A stretch of DNA of 19,066 nucleotides from Muribaculaceae bacterium (GCA_021443235.1 JABUUJ010000006.1:36124-55189); one strand, 5' to 3'; shown: positions 1 to 9,398, numbered from the stretch's first letter. Numbers and translations are program-made. Notes: generated by a model not told the origin, from the sequence alone.

Positions 1-1354
<1,354 letters not shown>

Positions 1355-1389
1355 TTATGAAACAGGTTTTTCTTGTTGATTGACAATGA

Positions 1390-2622
1390 TTACTCAATGG
1401 TGACGCGAGTCACTGCGATACCGTGACCGCACACCAGGAAGCCGTCTTGAGCATTCAGGTGGTCGAGAATAGCCTTATTCATCACAAACTCATATACGCC
1501 TGGTTCGCTCACGTCGCGCTTTTGATAGCCGGGAATCTCGTTCCACCAGCCACTGTTAAGCTGAATCTGGTGATAAGTGGCCTCAACGATGTCGTAGTAA
1601 ACGCGCACCTTGGTGCCAACGCCCACGCTCTTCATCTCTTGCTGCACGCCCGAGAACACCTTGTTGGGGTCGCCATCGGGCTTCTCCCAGCTTACCATGT
1701 GGTAGCCTTCCCACAGGGTGGTCTCCTTGGTGACAGTAACTGTCACGCCATCCCACATCACACCGCCGGTGAAGAACTTAACCTTGTTGCCGTTTTTCAT
1801 TGTGCCGGAGAGGGCGTGCGGGCCAACCTCAACATTCGGGCAGTCGAGCACGAGGGTGTTGGCGGTCTGAGACTTGAAGTTGGTGACGGTAGTCTCGCCC
1901 ACGCTGAGCGAAGCCACCTGGTCGAGGTTCATACCAGTCATGTGCCACTCGGCGCCCACGGTGACGCGCTCAAAGCCGCCAGTGATCAGGGCGTCGGCAG
2001 TAACCTTGAGCAGGTTGCCGCCATAGGTGTTGCCTGCGGCGTCCTTGAGCAGCATGCGGTAGCTGCCCTCGGCGAGTCCATCGGGCACGGTGAAGGTGAA
2101 CGAGTCGTACTGTGCGTTCCTCACCGCCACCTCGATGCCGTTGACAATCACTGCAACCACCTTCTCAAGGTTTTGGCCCTTGTCAACGGTCACGTCACAC
2201 GAGGGAGCGCCCAGGTAGTTGGCATCAGGGTCGGTCTGTGGCTCGCCGTCGAGCGGTTTCACGCTCAGGTAAGCGGTGCGGTAGGTCTCGCCCACGTCGT
2301 TGGTGGCAACGACTTTGAGGAGGTATTTACCAGCGTCGAAAGTCTTTACAAACTCGGTGCCGGTGGCCACTTGCTCGCCATCGATATACCAAGTGCACTG
2401 TGTGAAGTCGGCGGGGGTAACGGTAACCTTAATGCTATACTCAACGGTGCGGTCAAACATAGCCATTGTGCCGGGGTCGCCATTTTCAAAGTTGGGGAAA
2501 ATGGGGTCGAGGATGCGGGGGAAGTCATCGGCAGTAGCTGTCGAGAATGGCTCTTCCTTGGAGCAGGCGGTGAACACGCTCAGCGCCACGACAGCCATCA
2601 GCAATAAATATATCTTTTTCAT
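1390..2622 (-). CDS. Second surface glycan-binding lipoprotein (SGBP-B-like) of the PUL
   Basis: 410-residue lipoprotein in the slot after susD where PULs encode an accessory surface glycan-binding protein. The signal peptide ends in a lipobox with Cys20. SKEE follows, an acidic +2 to +5 region like those of surface-exported Bacteroidota lipoproteins. It appears modular: a PKD/Ig-like domain (about 55-123, with a TWYIDGEQV strand), two further beta-sandwich modules (about 135-207 and 208-285), and a C-terminal beta-sandwich (about 298-410) opening with TLWEGYHMVSW. That last module is rich in aromatics suited to stacking on sugar (W304, W312, Y350, W359, W360, Y366). There are no catalytic motifs. 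The gene starts 31 bp after the susD stop and ends 35 bp before GH3, so it is part of the same operon. Glycan binding is inferred from position and architecture; such proteins diverge fast, so sequence alone does not prove the ligand. Confidence 0.85.
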   Translation of the reverse strand: MKKIYLLLMAVVALSVFTACSKEEPFSTATADDFPRILDPIFPNFENGDPGTMAMFDRTVEYSIKVTVTPADFTQCTWYIDGEQVATGTEFVKTFDAGKYLLKVVATNDVGETYRTAYLSVKPLDGEPQTDPDANYLGAPSCDVTVDKGQNLEKVVAVIVNGIEVAVRNAQYDSFTFTVPDGLAEGSYRMLLKDAAGNTYGGNLLKVTADALITGGFERVTVGAEWHMTGMNLDQVASLSVGETTVTNFKSQTANTLVLDCPNVEVGPHALSGTMKNGNKVKFFTGGVMWDGVTVTVTKETTLWEGYHMVSWEKPDGDPNKVFSGVQQEMKSVGVGTKVRVYYDIVEATYHQIQLNSGWWNEIPGYQKRDVSEPGVYEFVMNKAILDHLNAQDGFLVCGHGIAVTRVTIE

Positions 2623-2653
2623 AATTGATTTACTCTAATTTTTGACGGTGATT

Positions 2654-4327
2654 TTACTTTTTAACATCCCACCACAGCAGGTTGTTCCAGCTGTCGCTGC
2701 CCATGCGGGCGATAGCCGCATCATAGTTGGCCTTGTTGTAAGAGGCCTCGAGGCGGGGATAGCTAAGGCGAGTGGGAATATCGCGGCCAGTGACAAGCAC
2801 CGACTCAAAGCCATAGTCGGCGGGCGACTTGAGCATGGGATAGCCCGAGCGGCGCACGTTCGACCAGTTCTCGGCGGGGTTGGTGAGGTGGAGGATCCAA
2901 GCCTGGGTGTTGATGGCCTCTTTCTGCTTCTCGGCAGTGTAGCCAAATTGTCCGCCATTGGCCATGTAGGTCTCAAACTCCTCGTTGCTCACCTTGGCAA
3001 AGTCGTAGTTGTCGCTGAGGAAGTCCATAGCGGCGCGCACGCCCTCTTTGTAGAGCGTTGCGGCATCGCCGTTGACGTTCCAGCCCTTAACCTTGGCCTC
3101 GGCCATGAGCAGTTTCACCTCGGCGCTGGTGATGATCACGCCGGGATTCTCGCCATCCAGGAAGTTGTTGGCCAGCTTCGGACGCACCTCGCGGGCCAGG
3201 TTGGGGTCAACCGAGGGGTTGGCCTCCTTGAGGGCGGCGATGATGTCGCTGTAGTAACCAGTCGGCCAGCGGTCCCATGAGTAAGAGCCGGGCACGCAGG
3301 GCTCAACTTTCACGCCCTTGGCAAAGATCTCGTCGGTGAGGTCAACGCGGCCGGCAGTGCTCGAGCCATCCATGAGCAGGTCGTAGTAGAAGCGGCAGAT
3401 CATGAATGTGCGGGGATCATTGGTGTTGTACAGCTGGTCGTAGAGTGTCGAGCAGATGTAGGTGGGGTTGTTGGCGGGGTCGTTGCCGTAGCACAGCTCC
3501 GAGAGGGCGTTGGTGCGGAAGTCGCGGAAAGCGTCGTCGCCAAAGCTGAAGGCAACGTCCATGTGCTTGACAAGAGCGTCATAGCTGGCTGCGTCGATCA
3601 CGCCACCGTCGGCAGCGAGAGCGGCCTCAAACTCGGCCTTGGCCTTCTCGGGCTCAATGTCGCTGATGCGCATTGCGTAGCGCAGGCGCAGCGAGTTGGC
3701 AAAGCGTTTCCACTTGTTGATGTCGCCACCCAGCATCAGGTCGCCGGTGATGCGGTCCTTGGTTGCGTCAAACTGAGCGACAGCCTCGGTAAGCTCCTTG
3801 AAGAAGTCATAGTAGATCTCCTTCTGGGTGTCGTAAATGGGGCGGTCGATGCTCTCGATGTAGCCCTTGCCGGCCTCGGTGTAGGGCACGTCGCCATAGG
3901 TGTCGGTGATGAGCGACATGAAGTAAACGCGCATGATGCGGCAGCAGGCGTTTATGTTGGTGCGGGCCTCAATGTCGGTCGAGCGATAGATGGCGTCGGT
4001 GAGGTTCTTGATGGCGTAGGGATAGAGGTCGTCCCATGTGCGGCGCATCTCGTTGTCGTCGGGGTTGTGGAGACCGCCATAGTTGGTGGTGTTCCAGCAT
4101 CCCATGAATTGCTGTGTGAAAGCGTACTGATAGTCGCGATAGATGTGCATGTGTCCCAGGTCGCCGTAGGCCTGCAGCAGTGCTGTTGTGAGCTGTGCGT
4201 TGGGGTCGATGTCGGCTACCTTGGTGGGGTCGGTGTTCAGGTCCTCCATGTAACTGTCGCTACAAGCGGCTAAGCTCATGCCTGCCACCACTGCCAATGC
4301 ACCTATGATGAATTTTGAGATTTTCAT
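2654..4327 (-). CDS. SusD/RagB-family starch-binding-like outer membrane lipoprotein
   Basis: 557-residue SusD homologue that caps the SusC barrel and binds the incoming glycan at the cell surface. The signal peptide carries a lipobox with Cys22, followed by SDSYMEDLNTDP. The body is alpha-helical with TPR-like pairs. Family features include the early TDPTKVADIDPNAQL segment, YFMSLITDTYGDVPYTEA, the LRLRYAMRIS helix and a C-terminal RLSYPRLEASYNKANYD region. The opening and the ITDTYGDVPY block resemble the SusD-like_2 branch (SusD/RagB nutrient-binding lipoprotein) more than classical SusD; this is recalled from family knowledge. It begins 24 bp after the susC stop and is surely co-transcribed with it. 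The ligand is inferred to be beta-glucan from the GH16/GH3 context. Confidence 0.95.
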   Translation of the reverse strand: MKISKFIIGALAVVAGMSLAACSDSYMEDLNTDPTKVADIDPNAQLTTALLQAYGDLGHMHIYRDYQYAFTQQFMGCWNTTNYGGLHNPDDNEMRRTWDDLYPYAIKNLTDAIYRSTDIEARTNINACCRIMRVYFMSLITDTYGDVPYTEAGKGYIESIDRPIYDTQKEIYYDFFKELTEAVAQFDATKDRITGDLMLGGDINKWKRFANSLRLRYAMRISDIEPEKAKAEFEAALAADGGVIDAASYDALVKHMDVAFSFGDDAFRDFRTNALSELCYGNDPANNPTYICSTLYDQLYNTNDPRTFMICRFYYDLLMDGSSTAGRVDLTDEIFAKGVKVEPCVPGSYSWDRWPTGYYSDIIAALKEANPSVDPNLAREVRPKLANNFLDGENPGVIITSAEVKLLMAEAKVKGWNVNGDAATLYKEGVRAAMDFLSDNYDFAKVSNEEFETYMANGGQFGYTAEKQKEAINTQAWILHLTNPAENWSNVRRSGYPMLKSPADYGFESVLVTGRDIPTRLSYPRLEASYNKANYDAAIARMGSDSWNNLLWWDVKK

Positions 4328-4351
4328 AATAAAATACTTCTTGCTAAGTTG

Positions 4352-7300
4352 TTAGAATTTCACGTTAACGTTGAAACCGAAGCTCTTGCGCGAGGGCAGT
4401 GAGCCGTACTCGAGTCCCATGCCGGTGGTGTTGTTGTAGTTGGAGTCGGGGTCGATGTTGGGAATGTTCTTCCACACGATGAAGGGGTTGCGAGCCACAA
4501 ACGAGATCGACATGCCCTTGATTTTGTTCTTGAACCACTCGGTGGGGAAGGTGTAGGCGAGTGTGATCTCGCGGCACTTAACATAAGAGTTGTCGTAGAT
4601 AAACGGAGTGGCGATGTTGCGGGTCACAAACATCCAGTAGTCCTCGGGGTTGATGATGATATTGTTGGGCGTGTCATTGCCGTCGTCAAGCACACCGGGA
4701 GCGATGAAACCGCCAGTGGGGGTCCAGTTGGGGTCGTTCTTGGCATAGCCAAGCTCCATGCGCTTCTCCTCGCTCTTGTACCACTCCTCGCGGCCTGCGA
4801 GGGTCTCCATTGCCTTGCCGCTCTCATAGACGCCTCGTGCGCTCATCGAGAAGAGGTCGGCGCCGAACTTGGCGTCGAAGATCGCGGTGAGCGAGAGGTT
4901 CTTCCACGTGAGGGTGGTGAGCAGACCGCCGGTCCAGTCCCACGATGCGTTACCCAGCACCTTGTAGGTGTCGGTGTACTTGGGAAGACCTGTGCTGGGG
5001 TCGATGAGGATGTCGCCGTTCTCGTTGCGCAGGAAGTCGTTGCCCATGATGGCGCCGTAGTTCTCGCCCACCTGTGCAGCCACCATTACGTTACACCACT
5101 GTGCCTTCTCAAGCTCGAAGAGCTGAACGTCGTCGACGAGCTTCTTCACCTTGTTGTTGTTCTTAGAGAAGTTGATGTTGAGGTCCCATGTGAAGTCGCC
5201 GGCCACAACGGGACGAGTGTTGAGGGCGATCTCAATACCGGTGTTCTCGATCTCGCCGGCGTTGATCAGGCGGTAGGGATAGCCCGACGCGCCCGAGCTT
5301 GCGAGGCCGATAATCTGGTTGCGGCTGTTCTGGGTGTAGAATGTGAAGTCAAGACCCATGCGGTAGTTGAGGAACTTCATCTCAAGACCGCACTCAAACG
5401 AGTTGGTCATTGTGGGCTTGAGGTCCTGGTTGGGAAGGGTGGTGTTGTTGATCGAGCCGATGGTGTAGCCGGGATAAGAGAATTTCGACTTGCCATAGGT
5501 GAGGCCCAGCTGGTAGGGGTTGGTGTCGCTACCCACCTGTGCCCACGACAGGCGCAGCTTGCCATAAGGCATCGCGCTGCCGGCCTTGATGAGCTCGCTG
5601 AAGAGCCAAGAGGCCGAGAACGAGGGATACACATAGATGTTGTTCTTGATGGGAAGCGTAGAGCTCTTGTCGCAGCGCACGGTGGCGTCGAGGTAGAGCA
5701 TGTTGCGCCAGCCGAAGTTGGCGGCCGCAAAGCCCGATACAATCTGCTTGCGCCAGCTTTCCTCCTCGGTGCTCTTGTCGTTGAAGCTCATCAGTGCCAC
5801 AACGTCGCGTATTGTCATGTCCTTGGCGGTGAGCAGCGTGGTCTTGTTGTCGACCTTGTAGAGGTTGCCACCGAAGGTGCCGGTGAAGCTGTAGTCGCCC
5901 CATGAGTTGTTGTAGATACCCATGATCTCGGCGTTATACATCTGGTTGTTGAACTGGCTGCGCTGCATGTAGCCGCTCTCATAGCCGGGAGTGGTGGGCG
6001 CCTTGAAGTCCTCGAAGTTGAAGTTGGTGATCTCGGCACCTACGGTTCCTTGGAACTTGAGGTGGTCGGTCACGTTGTAGATTACGCGTCCGTTGAGGCG
6101 GAACAGGTCTTTCTTAGAGATGTTGCTGTTCTTGTACACATCCCAGTAGGGGTTGGTGTTGTAGGGGTCGTTGCCGTTCCAGTTGGCGTAGTTGCCGTTG
6201 ATGTCCTCATAGGTTCTGAGCCAGTCCTGGTTGTAGGTGGTGGCGAGTGTCATGAGGTTCTTGCCCACGTTGTTCTTGCTGTTGCCAAGGGCGGGACGGT
6301 TCTTCACATACTCGTGAGTGTAGTTGGCGGTGAAGTCGAGGTCAACCTTGCCGAGCGAGGTGTTGGCGCGCAGGTTAAACACGTCGCGGTTCATGCCGGT
6401 GTTGGGCACGATGTCCTTGTTGCGCAGGTCGGTGAAGGTGAAGCGCACGCCGGTCTTGCCGTTGCTCGAGCTCACCACAACGGTGTTGGTGGCGGTGAGG
6501 CCGGTGCGGAAGAAGTTGCCGGTGTTGTTGGGGATGATGAGGTAGGGACGCTCAACTCCGTCGTAGTATTTCAGCATGTTGGTGCCGTCGGCCTTGGGAC
6601 CCCAGCTCTTGTTGGTGTTGGAGCGGGCGTCGATGCTGTAAAGGCCGTTGCTGCCCATACCGTAAATCTGCTGCAGGTTGTTCCACTTGGCAAGCTGGGT
6701 GTCGAAGGTGAGGGTTCCGTTGTACTCTACGCTCCAAGTGTCTTTGGCGGCCTTCTTGGTGGTGATGAGGATCACACCGTGGCTGGCGCGGCTACCATAG
6801 AGTGCCGATGCCGCCGGGCCCTTGAGCACCGACATGGTCTCGATGTCGTCGCTGTTGAGGCTCGAGATGCCGTCGCCCAGGTCATAGCCGCCCTCGGTTC
6901 CTGCCGAGCCGAAGTTGGTGTTGTCCATGGGCACGCCGTCGATGACATAGAGGGGCTGGTTGTTGCCGGTCATCTCGGTGGTACCACGCAGGATTACGCG
7001 CGACGAGCCAGCGGGGCCGCCGGCGGTGTTCTGCACCACCAGACCAGGCACGCGGCCGGCCATCGAGTTGATTACGTTGGTCTCTTTAGCTTTGGCAAAA
7101 GCCTCGCCCTTTACCTCGTCGAGGCCATAACCCAGGGCCTTGCGCTCGCGCTTGATGCCGAGGGCGGTAACCACTACCTCGCCCAGGGTCTTGCTGTCCT
7201 CCTTGAGGTTGATGGTCATGTCGGCGGCTGCCTTTACCTCTTGTGTCTGTGCGCCCACATACGATACTACGAGAGTAGCGCCTTGAGCGACCTTAATACT

Positions 7301-7513
7301 GAACTTGCCATCGAAGTCGGTTGACGTACCGTTGCCAGTACCTTTCTCCATAATCGTGGCACCAATCACTGGACCGTCGGCATCCATAACCACTCCTGAG
7401 GCAGTGATAGTGCCCTTGGTGGCTGCATGCGACTGACCTTGTGCTGCGACAATCGCCGGTGTCGAACCCAACACGGCGCAAAGCAGCAATCGAGTAAATG
7501 TTTTTAGTAACAT
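4352..7513 (-). CDS. SusC/RagA-family TonB-dependent outer membrane transporter
   Basis: 1053-residue SusC homologue that imports the oligosaccharides released by surface GH16, powered by TonB-ExbBD. Residues 1-24 are a signal peptide. A carboxypeptidase-D regulatory-like domain follows (about 35-105, with GVVMDADGPVIGATI and TDFDGKFSI). Next come the TonB-box region LGEVVVTALG (110-119) and the plug domain (about 120-240) with NVINSMAGRVPGL, VILRG and PLYVIDGVPMDN. The remainder is the 22-stranded barrel ending in NVNVKF with a terminal phenylalanine, the usual outer-membrane assembly signal. Length is normal for the family. It is the first gene of the tight susC-susD-SGBP-GH3 group and lies 282 bp downstream of GH16, leaving room for its own promoter or a processed leader. 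Its specificity is inferred from neighbours. Confidence 0.97.
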   Translation of the reverse strand: MLLKTFTRLLLCAVLGSTPAIVAAQGQSHAATKGTITASGVVMDADGPVIGATIMEKGTGNGTSTDFDGKFSIKVAQGATLVVSYVGAQTQEVKAAADMTINLKEDSKTLGEVVVTALGIKRERKALGYGLDEVKGEAFAKAKETNVINSMAGRVPGLVVQNTAGGPAGSSRVILRGTTEMTGNNQPLYVIDGVPMDNTNFGSAGTEGGYDLGDGISSLNSDDIETMSVLKGPAASALYGSRASHGVILITTKKAAKDTWSVEYNGTLTFDTQLAKWNNLQQIYGMGSNGLYSIDARSNTNKSWGPKADGTNMLKYYDGVERPYLIIPNNTGNFFRTGLTATNTVVVSSSNGKTGVRFTFTDLRNKDIVPNTGMNRDVFNLRANTSLGKVDLDFTANYTHEYVKNRPALGNSKNNVGKNLMTLATTYNQDWLRTYEDINGNYANWNGNDPYNTNPYWDVYKNSNISKKDLFRLNGRVIYNVTDHLKFQGTVGAEITNFNFEDFKAPTTPGYESGYMQRSQFNNQMYNAEIMGIYNNSWGDYSFTGTFGGNLYKVDNKTTLLTAKDMTIRDVVALMSFNDKSTEEESWRKQIVSGFAAANFGWRNMLYLDATVRCDKSSTLPIKNNIYVYPSFSASWLFSELIKAGSAMPYGKLRLSWAQVGSDTNPYQLGLTYGKSKFSYPGYTIGSINNTTLPNQDLKPTMTNSFECGLEMKFLNYRMGLDFTFYTQNSRNQIIGLASSGASGYPYRLINAGEIENTGIEIALNTRPVVAGDFTWDLNINFSKNNNKVKKLVDDVQLFELEKAQWCNVMVAAQVGENYGAIMGNDFLRNENGDILIDPSTGLPKYTDTYKVLGNASWDWTGGLLTTLTWKNLSLTAIFDAKFGADLFSMSARGVYESGKAMETLAGREEWYKSEEKRMELGYAKNDPNWTPTGGFIAPGVLDDGNDTPNNIIINPEDYWMFVTRNIATPFIYDNSYVKCREITLAYTFPTEWFKNKIKGMSISFVARNPFIVWKNIPNIDPDSNYNNTTGMGLEYGSLPSRKSFGFNVNVKF

Positions 7514-7629
7514 ACGATAGGTTTTAGTTAATATAATATAATGTGAGTTGTTGTCGTTTTAGGCCTCGGCAGGGCCCTGAAGGGTAGGGGGTTTTTCTGA
7601 AGAGTGTAGCATCCTGAAAACTTGGGTGC

Positions 7630-7663
7630 AAATGCCCGGCAGTGGAATAGGTGCCGGGCATTT
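7630..7663 (-). promoter_or_regulatory. Perfect 12-bp hairpin between GH16 and susC
   Basis: Arms AAATGCCCGGCA (7630-7641) and TGCCGGGCATTT (7652-7663) are exact reverse complements with a 10-nt loop. Read on the minus strand, the hairpin lies 132 nt beyond the GH16 stop and 116 nt before the susC start. No long U-run follows, so a textbook intrinsic terminator is not evident. It may partly terminate or protect the GH16 transcript, or be a structured leader of susC mRNA. The structure is plain in the sequence; the role is inferred. Confidence 0.6.
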
Positions 7664-7668
7664 ACTGC

Positions 7669-7718
7669 CCCAAAATAGTTCAAAACTTATCCTGGTGTGT
7701 TTCGCAGCATCGGTGTGT
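7669..7718 (-). promoter_or_regulatory. Possible susC promoter region with ACACACC direct repeat
   Basis: On the minus strand, TAAGTTTTG (7689-7681) and TATTTTGG (near 7677-7670) are near matches to the Bacteroides TAnnTTTG box; neither is exact. Immediately upstream are two direct copies of ACACACC (plus-strand GGTGTGT at 7694-7700 and 7712-7718), 18 bp apart. They would overlap the -33 region if the first box is used. This is a weak candidate for the promoter and activator site of the susC operon. Confidence 0.3.
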
Positions 7719-7781
7719 CCAGGTATTCCTCATAAAAACCGAATCTTATAACTATACTATTACTTATGAAATAAATGTGTC

Positions 7782-7795
7782 GGGGGGGGGAGGGG
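7782..7795. repeat. G9-A-G4 tract abutting the GH16 stop codon
   Basis: Nine G residues, one A and four G residues lie on the plus strand directly against the GH16 stop (TTA at 7796-7798), so the message reads UAA followed by C4-U-C9. It is a low-complexity tract prone to slippage. It lies outside the reading frame, so length changes would not alter the protein. Confidence 0.6.
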
Positions 7796-8632
7796 TTAAA
7801 GCTCGGTCACGCGCACCCAGTCGATGAGCATCTGGGCCTTCTGGCCGTCCTTGAGCGCGGTGATGCCGCTCGACTCGAAGATGCTCGGGAAGTCGCCGCC
7901 CACAGCCATGTTAAACAGCATGTAGAACTTGTTGCCGTTGAAATAGGTGAGGTCGGCTGTCGAGAAGGTGGCGTGCTTTACGCCGTCAACGCTGATAGTC
8001 ATGCCGTTGGCGGTCCACTCAAGGCAGTAGGTGTGAAACTGGTTGTCCTGCAGGTTCTTGCCAAATGCCTTGGAAATATACTCCTGCTCGTGGTTGTAGA
8101 CGGTGGTGCCCCAGTGGATGGCCGAGTTGAGCAGGCGGTCGCTGTTGCCGGCGGCAATGCCGTCTTTGTGACCCATCTCCATGATGTCGATCTCGCCGCA
8201 GCCGGGCCATGCAATCTCGGTGTCTCCCATCATCCAGAAGGCGGGCCACAGGCCGGCGTCGGTCTTGGGAAGCTTAATGCGGGCCTCAAAGCGGCCATAC
8301 TTGAAACTCTTCTTGCCCTTGCTGTTGACGCGGCCGCTGGTAAAGGTGCTGCCGTTGCGCTTGGCCTCAATCACGAGCACACTCACGCCGTCGATAACGT
8401 CGGTATAGACGTTGGCATACTCATAGCTCTGGAGCTCGTTGTTGACATATCCCTTGGGGTGGGTTTCCTTGGTCCAGGCGGTCTTGTCGAAGGTGGTGAA
8501 GTCGTCAAAGAACACCACGCCCGCGGGCTGGGGCTCGGGGTCGGGACCAGGCTTGGGCTCGTCGCTTCCGCCACAAGCCGCAAGGCACAGCATAGTGCTG
8601 GCCATCAGGCTGAAAATCATTAATTTCCTCAT
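7796..8632 (-). CDS. GH16 endo-beta-glucanase lipoprotein (laminarinase / mixed-linkage glucanase type)
   Basis: 278-residue endo-glucanase that would cut beta-1,3- or mixed beta-1,3/1,4-glucan at the cell surface. The start at 8632 gives a proper lipoprotein signal peptide (MRKLMIFSLM to lipobox LAAC, Cys20) followed by GGSDEP and a Pro-rich linker (26-36). An in-frame ATG at 8686 would put 18 charged residues ahead of the signal. The jelly-roll catalytic domain covers about 38-278. The signature EIDIME supplies nucleophile E147, assisting D149 and acid/base E152; the extra residue is the beta-bulge form typical of laminarinases and lichenases rather than kappa-carrageenases or xyloglucanases. 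GLWPAFWMMGD and the terminal IDWVRV strand also fit the family. A canonical promoter lies 65 bp upstream. It is first in the PUL, ahead of susC. Exact linkage preference is not readable from sequence. Confidence 0.96.
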   Translation of the reverse strand: MRKLMIFSLMASTMLCLAACGGSDEPKPGPDPEPQPAGVVFFDDFTTFDKTAWTKETHPKGYVNNELQSYEYANVYTDVIDGVSVLVIEAKRNGSTFTSGRVNSKGKKSFKYGRFEARIKLPKTDAGLWPAFWMMGDTEIAWPGCGEIDIMEMGHKDGIAAGNSDRLLNSAIHWGTTVYNHEQEYISKAFGKNLQDNQFHTYCLEWTANGMTISVDGVKHATFSTADLTYFNGNKFYMLFNMAVGGDFPSIFESSGITALKDGQKAQMLIDWVRVTEL

Positions 8633-8675
8633 TTTTCGGTATTTGTTTTTTAATCTTAAAACTGGCTTTTCAATG

Positions 8676-8693
8676 CGTTGACACAAATCAACG
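8676..8693 (-). promoter_or_regulatory. 5'-terminal hairpin of the GH16 message
   Basis: The inverted repeat CGTTGA / TCAACG (arms 8676-8681 and 8688-8693, 6-nt loop) sits right after the -7 box, at or within a few bases of the expected transcription start. A 5'-end stem can stabilise mRNA; the role is inferred. Confidence 0.4.
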
Positions 8694-8696
8694 GTG

Positions 8697-8704
8697 CAAA
8701 GTTA
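8697..8704 (-). promoter_or_regulatory. GH16 promoter -7 box (TAACTTTG)
   Basis: On the minus strand TAACTTTGCACC contains an exact match to the Bacteroidota TAnnTTTG -7 consensus. Transcription would start near 8690, giving a leader of about 60 nt to the ATG at 8632. The best -33-like TTTG (8733-8730) is 25 nt away, longer than the usual 19-21, as expected of an activator-dependent promoter. Confidence 0.7.
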
Positions 8705-8731
8705 CTCGCACATACATATATCTAAGGTTCA

Positions 8732-8763
8732 AAATCTATCAAAAAAAGTTAGAAATCTATCAA
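8732..8763 (-). promoter_or_regulatory. Candidate HTCS operator: TTGATAGATTT direct repeat
   Basis: Two perfect copies of the 11-mer AAATCTATCAA (plus strand 8732-8742 and 8753-8763; TTGATAGATTT on the transcribed sense) are spaced 21 bp start to start, two helical turns. They begin 28 bp upstream of the GH16 -7 box, where the -33 element is poor. Tandem sites of this spacing suit the AraC-type DNA-binding domain of the HTCS encoded next door. The repeat is direct observation; the binding protein is inferred. Confidence 0.55.
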
Positions 8764-8788
8764 TTTTCGCCTAACGATGAGCCCCCAA

Positions 8789-8807
8789 GCCCCCCTAAGG
8801 GGGGGGC
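8789..8807. repeat. C-run/G-run palindrome, copy 1
   Basis: GCCCCCC, then TAA, then eight G and a C. A near-continuous C6/G8 stem closes on a 3-nt spacer. It shares the core C-run, TAA(A), G8 with the element at 9399-9434. Confidence 0.6.
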
Positions 8808-8871
8808 GGTGGTTGCTGGGGATTTCACATTAATTGCCTCAATTAATTTTGTTCCGCGCTGTTGGGGGAAA

Positions 8872-8931
8872 CTCTCACAGATTCCACGGATTTTTAAATT
8901 TAATCCTTTTAATCTGTGAAATCAGCGAGAG
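8872..8931. repeat. Imperfect palindrome of the CTGTGAAATC type
   Basis: Arms at 8872-8892 and 8911-8931 match as reverse complements at 17 of 21 positions around an 18-nt AT-rich loop. The right arm contains AATCTGTGAAATCAGCGAGA. Palindromic elements of this wording recur between genes in many Bacteroidota (recalled, not checked). Function unknown. Confidence 0.5.
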
Positions 8932-9035
8932 ATAAAATTTTGACACGAAATTTTTATTTTCACGAAGAAATATAATAAATTTTCTACAGTTCTTCCACAG
9001 CATTTCCACAAGAGAAAGCTTCGGGCTGCCCCAAC

Positions 9036-9103
9036 AATGTTGAACCAAGTTGAACAAGGTTAAACCAAGTTGAACGCTCGCGACAGCGAGCTATGGTCAA
9101 GGT
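9036..9103 (+). repeat. 10-bp tandem repeat plus hairpin element, copy A
   Basis: Nearly four units of a 10-bp repeat with consensus GTTGAACCAA (9039-9075) run directly into a hairpin with 6-bp arms GCTCGC / GCGAGC and loop GACA (9076-9091), then TATGGTCAAGGTC. Copy B (9481-9538) repeats the same layout in the same orientation about 435 bp away. Confidence 0.7.
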
Positions 9104-9207
9104 CAATGTCGATTCAGGGTGTTGCGCTGTTGATGGGATAGGGCGGTGGGTGGTGGTGGTAACTTTGCGCCAAAAAAAACTTTTTTGAAACCCCTTATAT
9201 TTAATGT

Positions 9208-9380
9208 ATGGCAATGGAAAACACTGACCTGCTCTGAGTTCGGCAATATTGTGCAGCCGCATCATCAGCGAGGCGGGTGTTCAAGAGCGTGCGGCTCGCA
9301 ATCGCATCAAATGGGCGCATCAACTGGGCATTATCGTCAAAAAAAACAATGCATTCCGTTTAGGCAATACAATGAATTGA
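9208..9380 (+). pseudogene. Probable decayed small gene, frameshifted
   Basis: ATG at 9208 opens MAMENTDLL, which hits TGA at 9235. One frame over, the sequence from about 9238 to the stop at 9378-9380 reads as protein-like: RIISEAGVQERAARN, then RIKWAHQLGIIVKKNNAFRL and GNTMN. Joined by one frameshift near 9235 this would be a basic protein of about 57 residues with a helix-turn-helix-like feel. I do not recognise the family. A TAACTTTG promoter box sits 41 bp upstream of the ATG. The fragment lies between repeat copies A and B, which may mark an old insertion or deletion. It could also be chance. Confidence 0.3.
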
Positions 9381-9398
9381 CGCAAAAGTGTGCAGTTA

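Noticed and set aside
6050..7324. 424-codon open frame on the plus strand opposite susC
   Set aside because: Pure antisense shadow of a certain SusC frame in GC-rich DNA; low-complexity Val/Gly/Ala/His-rich translation with no domain.
8633..8686. Upstream GH16 start at 8686
   Set aside because: Would add 18 mostly polar and charged residues before a clear lipoprotein signal peptide, and falls almost at the predicted transcription start.
8999..9265. 93-codon minus-strand open frame (about 8984-9265)
   Set aside because: Runs through repeat copy A and its translation is repeat-derived (FNLVQLGS-type); no start context or homology that I recognise.
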